From the NCBI GenBank assembly GCA_947685225.1, contig CANTUV010000003.1, positions 8,130,001-8,194,000 on the forward strand: 64,000 nucleotides of DNA, given 5' to 3'. A program made the translations under genes and the position numbers. This document shows positions 55,575 to 64,000 of this stretch, piece after piece; position 1 is the stretch's first letter; each line of letters begins with the position of its first letter. The notes below the pieces were generated by a model. It was not told where the DNA came from. It worked only from the letters and a program-made list of their open reading frames with translations, and made no database searches. This DNA comes from Garcia nutans. Its lineage: Eukaryota; Streptophyta; Magnoliopsida; Malpighiales; Euphorbiaceae.

Positions 55575-57660
55575 TCAGGATTTACAAAAACCCTCAGGTT
55601 GTGTCATATACACATCCTCAAGCAAGTTTCCATTAAGGAAAGCGGTTTTGACATCCATTTGCCATATCTCATAATCATAGTATGCTGCAATGGCAATGAG
55701 AATTCTAACAGACTTAAGCATAGCAACTGGTGAAAAGGTTTCATCATAGTCTATACCATGAGTTTGCTTGAAACCTTTTGCAACAAGCCTTGCTTTATAG
55801 GTCTGCACATTCCCATCCATGTCAGTTTTCTTCTTGAAAACCCATTTGCAACCAATAGTCTTAATACCCTCTGGAGGATCAATTAAAGACCAAGCTTGGT
55901 TGTCAAACATAGATTGCATCTCAGATTTCATGGCTCCAAGCCATTTGTCTGAATCTGGACCTGACACAGCTTCTTGATAGGTAGTAGGCTCATCTTGATC
56001 TATGAGCATTACTTCACTATCATCAGTCATAAGAAATCCATATCTCTCTGGCTGACGTCGTGTCCTATCAGACCTGCGAGGGATTTGTGTTACATCTTCA
56101 GACTCCACAACTATTTGTGGTTCTGAAATAGGCTCTATAGACGGCTCAATGATTTCTTGTGGTACTTGAGTTTCCTCAAGTTCTACTATACTCCCACTAG
56201 TTCTCTTAGAAAGAAATTCCTTTTCCAAAAAGATCCCATTTCGAGCAACAAACACTTTGTTCTCTGAAGGAGTATAGAAATAGTATCCTTTAGTTTCCTT
56301 AGGATACCCCACAAAAATACATTTGATAGACTTTGGAGCTAACTTATCTGAAACTGGTCTTTTCACATAAGCTTCACAACCCCAAATCTTAAGAAAAAAC
56401 AAACTAGGTGTCTTACCTATCCATATCTCATATGGTGTCTTTTCAACCGCCTTAGATGGTACACGGTTCAGAATGAATGCAGCTGTCTCCAAGGCATGAC
56501 CCCAAAAAGATAAAGGAAGATCCGCTTGACTCATCATTGATCGAACCATATCTAATAGAGTTTGATTTCTCCTTTCAGAAACTCCATTCCACTGTGGAGT
56601 TCCTAGAGGAGTCAGTTGTGAAACAATTCCACAATCCCTTAGATGATCATCAAACTCTTGGCTTAAATATTCACCACCTCGATCTGATCGAAGTTGTTTA
56701 ATTGTTTTACCAAGTTGATTTTGTACTTCATTTTGAAAAGTTCTAAACATTTCAAAAGACTCATGCTTATGTTTCATTAGGTAGACATAGCCATACCTAC
56801 TGAAATCATCAATAAAAGTAATGAAGTATCGAAATCTTCCTCTGGCACTAATGTTGAAAGGACCACATACATCTGTATGTATCAAGCCCAATAAATCATT
56901 AGCCCTTTCACTATGCCCAGTAAAAGGATCCTTTGTCATCTTACCAAGCAAACAAGACTCACATGTTTCAAATGATTCAAAATCAAATGAATCTAATAAT
57001 CCATCTTGATGGAGCTTAGAAATGCATTTCTCATTGATATGGCCAAGGCGACAATGCCATAAATAAGTAGGGTTTAACTCATTTGGCTTAGTTCTCTTAG
57101 AAGTTATGTTATAGATATCATTACCATTAGAATCATCAAGATTAAGGATATAAAGGCCATTATAAGAATTTGCAATACCATAAAGCAAATCATTTTTATC
57201 AAAAATAGAACATTTCTTATTCTTAATAAAAAATGAATAACCTTCATCATCCAAAACAAATACTGAAATAAGATTCCTACTCATAGTAGGAATATAAAAG
57301 CAATTGTTCAAAATTAACAAAAACCCATTGGGCATAACAAGTTCATAAGTTCCTACAGCTATAGCAGCAACTCTTGCTCTATTGCCAACACGTAGGTCCA
57401 CTTCGCCCTTCTTCAGCATCCTACTCCTTTTGAGTCCCTGCATATTTGTACAAATATGAGATCCACATCCGGTATCTAATACCCAGGAAGAAGGAATAGA
57501 TAAATTAATTTCTATAACATAAATACCTGAAGATGTAGTCGCACTACCCTTCAACTTCTTTAACTCATCCAAATAGAGTTGAAAATTTATCTTCCAATGC
57601 CTAGGCTTGTTGCAATGGAAACAAGTCCCTTCCTTAGGAACTTTAGCCTTAGGTTCAAGT
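55575..57660 (-). pseudogene. RT-8 pol, 5' part: zinc knuckle, protease, integrase, start of RT
   Basis: Right to left: a zinc knuckle-like CFHCNKPRHWKIN near 57620, in which the fourth ligand is Phe instead of Cys; protease SSWVLDTGCGSHIC near 57470; integrase zinc site WHCRLGH with CESCLLGK near 56950; and the integrase core with HTDVCGPF, FIDDFSRYGYV, SDRGGEY and the Glu in NGVSERRNQ. RT starts with WVFKKKTDMDGNVQTYKARL and WQMDVKTAFLNG. The frame ends at 55575 because a T run at about 55588-55592 has one base too many relative to the family. All integrase catalytic residues are visible. Confidence 0.9.
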
Positions 57661-57704
57661 TTTGGTTTAGCTTGTCCCTTGGACCCTTTAGCACCTTTTG
57701 CCTT

Positions 57705-57772
57705 ACCCTTGCCTTTAGTATATTTGGCTTTCTTTTTTACCCTTGCCTTTAGTATATTTGGCTTTCTTTTTC
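57705..57772. repeat. 34-bp tandem duplication in RT-8 gag
   Basis: Two adjacent copies of a 34-base unit (CCCTTGCCTTTAGTATATTT...). Since 34 is not a multiple of three it shifts the frame and ends Gag at 57715. Confidence 0.9.
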
Positions 57773-58422
57773 ATTTGTTTAATATTAACATTCAATATTT
57801 GGGTAGGCTTTTTGATATTCCCCTCAGTAGTTTTGAGCATACCATGTAGCTCAGGAATGGATTTCTCCATGTCATTCATGTTATAGTTCATGACAAACTG
57901 TGAGAAACTGCTAGGCAATGAATGTAGGATCAAATCCATGGAGAGTTCTAAACTCAGGGGATATCCAAGTCTAGCAAGGAGATCTAGATAACCTTTCATC
58001 TTCAAAACATGAGCACTAACAGATTCACCTTCAGACATTTTGCAGTCAAATAATGCAACAGCGGTGTTAAACCTATCTTGCCTAGCCTGTTGTTGGAAAG
58101 CTTGTTTGAGATGCACACTCATCTCATAAGCCTCTAAGTGTTCCAGATCCTTCTGAAGTCCTGGACACATAGTAGCCAACATAAGACATCCTATGTCATT
58201 TGAATCATCCACATGCTTCTTATGCTTACTCTTAGCAGCATTAGAAGCATCAGTAGGAGGTGGGTCAGGGATAGCTTCATCAAGCACGTAGGACTTTTTC
58301 TCTTGTTTGAGAACAATTCTCAGGTTCCTAAACCAGTCAACAAAATTAGTCCCACATTCTTTCAGTTTTTCCTTCTCAAGGATAGATCGCAGTGATAAGG
58401 TGGAATTGTTATTAGCAGCCAT
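57715..58422 (-). pseudogene. gag: RT-8 gag
   Basis: The start is the ATG at 58422 (MAANNNSTLSLRSILEKEKL). It has a Copia Gag N-terminal domain (NFVDWFRNLRIVLKQEKK) followed by a capsid-like helical region (YEMSVHLKQAFQQQARQDR, SEGESVSAHVLKMKGYLDLL, SFSQFVMNYNMNDMEKS) and a Lys-rich tail. The protein ends prematurely because of the 34-bp duplication. The zinc knuckle and protease follow in another frame. About 235 residues remain. Confidence 0.88.
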
Positions 58423-59427
58423 CTGTTGATAAATATGCAAAGTCAAATTTTAATTAATAATGAGGTTAAAATTATTTAAACTCCTACTAAAAATATAACC
58501 CTCTAAAGAAAAATTTTAGTAGGCTAAGATCCGTATTTCACTTAATTCTAAACTCAGCTTTGGCGTGACGCTTAAAATCAAGTTATTTAGGTAGGTAACA
58601 TCTTTACCAATTACATCTCTTGTAACTCTTAGTAATTAGGGAATATTGACATCATATGTCATAGCATGTTGAATTCCATCTAATGCCTTAGGCCCAAAAC
58701 CATTTTCATAGCCTAATTAAGTCTAACAAATTTTAAAACATATGAGTAACACTATTACTCATCCTACTTAGCTAGGAATGTTTAAAGCATATTGCTTTGG
58801 CAATACCTACTTTAATACAATCTTAGTTTTGATAGGTGTTCAAAACGTGGATGGCATTTAGACTTAAATTATTAATGAGGGTTCAACTAAATTATTATCA
58901 TGTCTTGCATTACATATCATTATATTTTAGCATCCTATATGCATATATAAAATTTATCACATAAGCATCATATACCAAATGACAAAATATGTAAACGTGA
59001 CATAGCATGGCCAAACTAAATATGATCTTCAAGAGACCAAATGAAGATCATAAAGGCAACCCTAGGTGAAAAACCTATCTATTACAACACTTGCAATGTT
59101 ACATATCTTCAAAACTTGAGCTTGCGCTTCCATCACCATGGAACCATCTTCTCCTTGGTATGAATCTCCATCATAAACATTGTAGCTTGAATCTTCATTT
59201 ATTACAATAAAAGAAAATCTAACTACTAGTAAAATAAATTACAACAAAATAAACGACACGCAGGCCGTATTTACCCAAAATTAAGATATGAATAAACCAA
59301 TCACATAGGTCATAAGGCCATGCTATGCACTATGCCAAGACATCAAACAAACATAACATATTCATCACCAAACATGTTAAATAGAAACAAACATATTGAC
59401 ATTCTTAATGTCGCAGTAACGAACTAT

Positions 59428-59562
59428 AGGGCGGGAACATACGGCGGTCTCGCTAGCCGGTTAGCTGGTGGGGCTCCCTCTGGCCGGTCAGCTGGTGGGG
59501 TTCCAAAGGGGCAGCGCCCCTGGGCGGGGTCTAGGGGCAGCGCCCCTCGAAGCCAAATAGAA
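59428..59562. repeat. GC-rich island with paired direct and inverted repeats
   Basis: CCGGTYAGCTGGTGGGG occurs twice and GGGGCAGCGCCCCT occurs twice. The latter is itself a GGGGC/GCCCC hairpin. It stands out sharply from AT-rich surroundings. Confidence 0.85.
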
Positions 59563-59737
59563 ACGTTAATCTCATGAACATTTTTCTTTGGCAAAACCCT
59601 AAAACAGAATCGTTAATCTCATTAACCTTCTTACTATTTTATTTCAAATATGTACAACCCATTACAGAATCATTACCAAATGTTTATATCACATATAAAC
59701 TTAATCATTTTCATCATATGAAAATCGTTTTAATCAA

Positions 59738-59995
59738 CCAATCATATATACATGATCATCTCATGAAAACGAAATTAAAAACACCAATCCTTTCTCATCA
59801 AATGAAAAACGAATTAGGGTTTTACAGAAACGAAACCAAAAACAATCCTTTCTCATCATATGAAAACCAATTATATATACGTGATCATCTCATGAAAACG
59901 AAATTAAAAACACCAATCCTTTCTCATCATATGAAAAACGAATTAGGGTTTTACAGAAATGAAACCAAAAACAATCCTTTCTCATCATATGAAAA
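59738..59995. repeat. 129-base tandem duplication
   Basis: Two near-identical units start CCAATCATATATAC and CCAATTATATATAC. Each ends with a CTTTCTCATCATATGAAAA stretch. Confidence 0.88.
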
Positions 59996-60107
59996 ATGAA
60001 TTAAGGTTTTATAATTAACATGCCATACGAAATCAATATATCTCATGTAATCATATCAACATGGCATTTTTGACTTAAACGAAAACAACAAGTGGCTCTG
60101 AGAGCAC

Positions 60108-61456
60108 TGTTAGGAAATCAAGGAGATCACTGTAAACAAAACACGCAGCGAAAAAAAAAATTTGATCTTTGATTTCCCATCAGGATCCATGCTGTTCGTT
60201 TAATTCGACAAAAGTGTTCAAAGAACTAACTTGTTGATGAATCGAAATCACAGTTTGAAGAGATGCCTCGATCGTGAAACACCCTCTATCGCGTATCCAC
60301 ACGAATGCTACCGTCTGGAGTGCTAGCTCTCTGCAACGGCGAAGGCTGAAAAAACGTTTTCTCTAAAACGTATTAGGGTTTCTTTTTTGTTTTCTTTTAT
60401 TTTCTAAAGTTACCTATATAAAGACTTAACGTCTGGAGTGAATATAATCACTCCAGAATCCAATTCGAAATTGGATAAGGTAAGTCAAATTCAGAATCCA
60501 AATCTAATTAGGATTCTGAATATATTATCTAATAATATATATATAAACGAAAATAATAATAATAATAATAAATATTAATATCTAATATTAATATTATTAA
60601 TATTATATCCAGCCCAAAGCGCATTCTTGTGTGTGACCCGATAGGCCCATATTAATTGGCAGTCAATTTAATCTCTATTAAACCAACAAGTCATAATTGG
60701 CCTCTAGCAAGGCGTTACAACTACCAAATTAATATAATGAATGTCCAATTTGCCTAATAATAGTACATGCATTAATCCCTTTGTCACACAATATCTAGCT
60801 TGAACATAAGTCATGGTCAACGTCATACTTATATTGTCCAAACTTATGATTACTCGATCTCCAAGTAGAGTGATAAATACAAATGAAATTGATCACACTA
60901 TCAATTCATTTGAGCACGGCCATGCATTTCATAGTCTCACTTATCGAGGGGCCCAAAAAATATCTCTCTCAAAGAGGGGGACAAATTCTATCTTGATTGT
61001 TCATTATCCTCTACATAATTTCTATCATATATGATCATAACCTTTATTACTATCCAGTTACGGATAATGTTTGATCTTGTCAAAATATAATAGTCCTTAT
61101 ATTGGAAACTATGACAATCTCAAGTCAAAGAATTAATACATAACTATCATGAGATTTACTTATGACACTAACCCATGTAGTAATCTCATTATGGGTCTAT
61201 CCAATACATTGTTCTCTAACAAGTATCTATGAAATTGATTTGTATCACTATACACATAACCATCTTATGATTATCAAATCAATGTTCATACTGGTTAAGA
61301 ATTATTTTTTTATCTCTATAACAATAATAAACCAGGGACAAATATCAAAATTGTGTAACATGCAAACAAACAATAATGATAATAAAACCTCATTTATTAA
61401 TAATGAATATATAACATAAAGATCCAAATAAATGGCCTAGGGAACATACACTAACA
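60108..61456 (-). repeat. RT-8 5' LTR (1349 bp)
   Basis: TGTTAGGAAATC to CACTAACA, paired with 43125-44346 plus 54274-54398. Confidence 0.93.
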
Positions 61457-61690
61457 GTGGCTCGGGATAATCTTTGATAAAATGGTCTGATGACCCACAT
61501 CTAAAACACACTCCCAAAGCACCTCTCCACCAGCAGACACCTCTGTGTACTCTACCACAGTGAACGCAAATAGGTGGAGTAGGTCTCTGAGCCACTGGGG
61601 TCGGAGCACTAGCTACTCAAACTGCAGGTCTCTATCTCTATCTCTATTGCTGTACTGACCTACCAAACTGCCCCTGACTCCTACTAAACC
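61457..61690 (-). pseudogene. RT-7 gag, zinc knuckle segment
   Basis: This continues the RT-7 gag beyond RT-8. On the minus strand it encodes a CFRCGSSDHF-like zinc knuckle and part of the basic linker, in broken frames. At about 61690 it joins LTR sequence directly through shared bases TGACACC. Confidence 0.8.
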
Positions 61691-63824
61691 TCTGACACCA
61701 TGTGTCTATCCCCGTAGGCAATATATATATATATCCGTGGATAATGTAACAGCCCCAGTCTCTTAGACCTCAACCCGGCTAGACTCTTAGGCCCCAGTAT
61801 CTTGGTCCTCAACCCGGCTAGATTGCTACAATTTTTTAGGCTTACGACCCAGTCTTTTCACACAAAAAACATCATATTTATCAGTTGGCATGGCTTACGA
61901 CCTAGTCTTTTAACCATTCCAGCGTGTAGCCCGTAGGCAATTATAGGCATGCCACCAAACCCAGAACTCTAAAAATTGAATAACTTAATAGGCATACAAT
62001 TTATTCATATTTCTCATTATTAATCTCTTTGTCATTTTACATATTCAATCTAGGCACATTGCCTTATTTTCACATTTTTGTCTCACTTTTCTCATTTTTC
62101 ACATCTTTCTCATTTTTCTCACTTTTCTCACTTTTCTCGTTTTTATCAATATCAATTCATTTCATTATTACACATATCTCATTTTTGCATTCACAACACA
62201 TTACCCAATTACTTTGGGTATTTTCATATAATATGCATATTTCACATGTTACCCAAATTAGCCATTATCAATAACTTTTCACAATGCATTTAACACATAT
62301 TACATTACAAATGTCATAGCATATTATTCATACACAATCAATGAACCAAGTAACTTAACACATTTTTCAACCAAAATGTGTTAAGTCCAAATGTTATGCA
62401 AATATAAACATTATATTCAAAGTTTGTACATACCTCCACTAGCAATCCAAAGCAAGCTAAAAATAACCTTCAATCCAATCTTTCTAACTTGCCCTTTACC
62501 ACTTGGATGAAGCAAATCAACCTCCCTCAATTCCTAAACCAAATGTGATAGCAAATAATCATTTAGTATCACATTTTATGTCATTTCCAACATTAAACAA
62601 TAATTACACATCACTCCTACAAATTTCCAAAAATTTAGCCTTCCCTTACTTCAACATTGGAATTCCATTTTACTACAATTAAATTAGTGTTTTAAGTTTA
62701 TTTATATTATTAAAAACATATTTTAATACATTTAAATCATTTACATTATAAAAATACACTCTTATACACAAAATCTCAAAAATGGCATAACCTTCCCCCA
62801 TAGAAGGTTTTCCATTCTAACACAATCCATTACTCATTCCAAGCTTATTTTCATCACTTTTAATGCTAAATAACATGCTTAAACAAGTAAAATCACACAA
62901 TTCAACCACTTTGGAAAATCACTTTTCCAAAACCCTAAATCTCCACTTCCATTCTCCAACTCCAACCCAACACCACCAAATCTAATATTTGACTTTAAAA
63001 TACTTGTTTATGAATCAAAACAACTCATTTAGAATTAATTTGCACAATTAAAGTTCATGTTTTCAAAGCCCCAAAAATCCATAACCCTAAATTCTCTCTC
63101 TTCACCATTCTTTAACCAAACTCCATCATCTCTTCAATCTAACCTTAGAATCATTGTTAACTACCCAAAATACTATCATACACACCAATTCCAACAATTA
63201 TAACATACTACATAAAAATCTAAATTCTCACATAATCTCATCTTCCATGGAATTCAAAGAAAATAGATAGAAAATTACTAATTTTGGTGGAAATCACTAA
63301 AAATCTACTTGAAACTTGTTAATTCCTTCAATTTATGGAGTATGGAAGAAGCAAAATCCTTGGTCTTCAAACTTCCATGGAAGCCATGTTCTTGAGAAGA
63401 AACAGAAGAAGAAGAAGAAGAAGAAGAAGAAGAAGAAGACTTTTAATATTCTTTCATTTTCATCTTTTTTTTAACCACATATATATATATTAAAATAATT
63501 TAATAGTTAATTATTTAATTATTATTTTAATAAATTAAAAGTCCTAATTTCCCTCTTCCATTCAAAATTAATTTTTTTTAATTATTTTATTAATTTTGAA
63601 TTTATAAGATTTAATTACCAAATACCCTTTTCTTTTAAAAAGTGTTGATTTTTATATATGTTATATATATTTTGCATATATATCACATATATATTCCATT
63701 TTTTCATTTAAAATCCCTTCATTTTTCATTTAAAACTATTAATTTAATTTGTCCTTTTAAATTATAATTTATTTTATCCAATTTTCAAAAAATTAGAAAT
63801 TTTAAAAAAATTTTGGATGTTACA
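61691..63824 (-). repeat. RT-7 5' LTR, truncated
   Basis: It matches 37716-39832 and lacks about the first 900 bases next to the leader. It includes the 12-bp hairpin (62354-62385), a TTTCTCA-rich run (62083-62148) and a (GAA)n run (63405-63439) longer than that in the 3' LTR. Confidence 0.88.
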
Positions 63825-64000
63825 CGGATCTACCCTGCTACCTGCGTGATGAACCACAATCGCGCTAAGCCAAAGCTTAGTGGTACAAACTTTGATACAA
63901 TACAGTCTAAATGAAATGTTAATGCACAACACATATATATATATACATCACAGCTCATAACATTATCACTCACTATATTAATCAATTGTATCTCATTTCA
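63825..64000 (-). repeat. RT-6 5' LTR, right part (runs off window)
   Basis: It continues RT-6's LTR after RT-7, with the GCGTGATGAACCACAATCGC region near 63845. It is almost identical to the reverse complement of 34385-34555 in RT-5. Confidence 0.88.

Larger units (their letters stand above)
58423..60107 (-). other. RT-8 leader region (1.7 kb)
   Basis: This is a long, mostly AT-rich non-coding stretch between 5' LTR and gag. It includes a GC-rich island (59428-59562) and a 129-base tandem duplication (59738-59995). On the minus strand the sequence next to the LTR (60091-60107, GTGCTCTCAGAGCCACT) is a primer-site candidate. Its TCAGAGCC matches the tRNA-Met site, but the first bases do not. 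Confidence 0.7.
43125..61456 (-). mobile_element. RT-8: Ty1/Copia retrotransposon, split by RT-9
   Basis: Both ends are TGTTAG...CTAACA. It is flanked by GTGCC (43120-43124) and GTGGC (61457-61461), a target duplication with one difference. Going right to left the order is 5' LTR, primer site, long leader, gag, protease, integrase, RT, RNase H, polypurine tract, 3' LTR. Integrase before RT is diagnostic of Copia. Its LTRs show a few dozen scattered differences by eye, so it is older than RT-9. Confidence 0.93.
36809..63824 (-). mobile_element. RT-7: decayed Tekay-like chromovirus hosting RT-8 and RT-9
   Basis: Its boundaries are TGTAACAACC at 36809 and GATGTTACA at 63824, flanked by TGGAT (36804-36808) and CGGAT (63825-63829), a 5-bp target duplication with one C/T difference. 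The internal region runs minus-strand. The integrase-to-gag part is at 39833-43124 and the gag remainder at 61457-61690, with RT-8 between them. The 5' LTR is truncated by a deletion running from gag into the LTR. Confidence 0.88.

Noticed and set aside
59574..59999. 141-aa ORF in the Copia leader
   Set aside because: It runs antisense to the element across the 129-bp duplication. The repeats keep it open by chance.

Overview
This window is a stack of nested LTR retrotransposons from a plant nuclear genome, most likely a eudicot. No host gene, rRNA, tRNA gene or CRISPR array could be supported. The evidence is the content itself: Ty3/Gypsy chromoviruses of the Tekay/Del type (initiator-Met primer sites TGGTATCAGAGCC, C-terminal chromodomain, LTRs of 2.5-3.3 kb), one Athila-type Ty3 element (tRNA-Asp-type primer site TGGCGCCGCTGCCGGGGA, 1.7-kb LTR, extra third ORF) and one Ty1/Copia element. 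All are plant lineages. The AT-rich background and the near absence of non-repetitive DNA suggest pericentromeric or other heterochromatin. I cannot name the species. Names RT-1 to RT-9, solo-a and solo-b are mine.

Left half (1-34950). A truncated minus-strand chromovirus gag plus LTR fragment (RT-2, 1-1414) is interrupted by an Athila-type element (RT-1, 1415-13288). RT-1 has a 5' LTR, gag, pol, a 373-aa third ORF and a 3' LTR cut off at 13288. A non-coding, AT-rich 2.5-kb stretch follows (13289-15787). It ends in a polypurine tract and a complete plus-strand LTR (15788-18703), and together these form the 3' end of RT-3. RT-3 sits inside the RNase H region of a minus-strand chromovirus, RT-4 (gag-pol 18704-21738, 5' LTR 21908-24546). 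RT-4 sits inside the 5' LTR of a plus-strand element, RT-5. The same RT-5 LTR also holds two solo LTRs with perfect 5-bp target duplications: solo-a (24624-27918, TACTT) and solo-b (28728-31873, AGTAT). RT-5 has collapsed to LTR, primer site, short leader and partial 3' LTR, ending at 34950.

Right half (34951-64000). RT-5 lies in the gag of minus-strand RT-6 (gag 34951-36230, LTR 36400-36808 continuing at 63825-64000). RT-6's LTR is split by RT-7 (36809-63824, duplication TGGAT/CGGAT). RT-7 is a decayed chromovirus whose gag is split by a Copia element, RT-8 (43125-61456, duplication GTGCC/GTGGC). RT-8's 3' LTR is split by RT-9 (44347-54268, duplication ATAAA), a very young, almost intact chromovirus. 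Its LTRs differ at only four places that I can see, and its gag-pol frame carries one nonsense codon.

The genes do not act as a cellular pathway. Each element encodes its own Gag capsid, protease, reverse transcriptase, RNase H and integrase. The nesting gives a relative order of insertion that agrees with the visible decay: RT-9 youngest, RT-8 older, RT-7 and RT-6 oldest on the right. The most striking unexplained signal is a family of palindromic GACACGGCC / GGCCGTGTC arrays. They occur in the LTRs of unrelated lineages (Athila and Tekay-like) and again upstream of the Athila third ORF.
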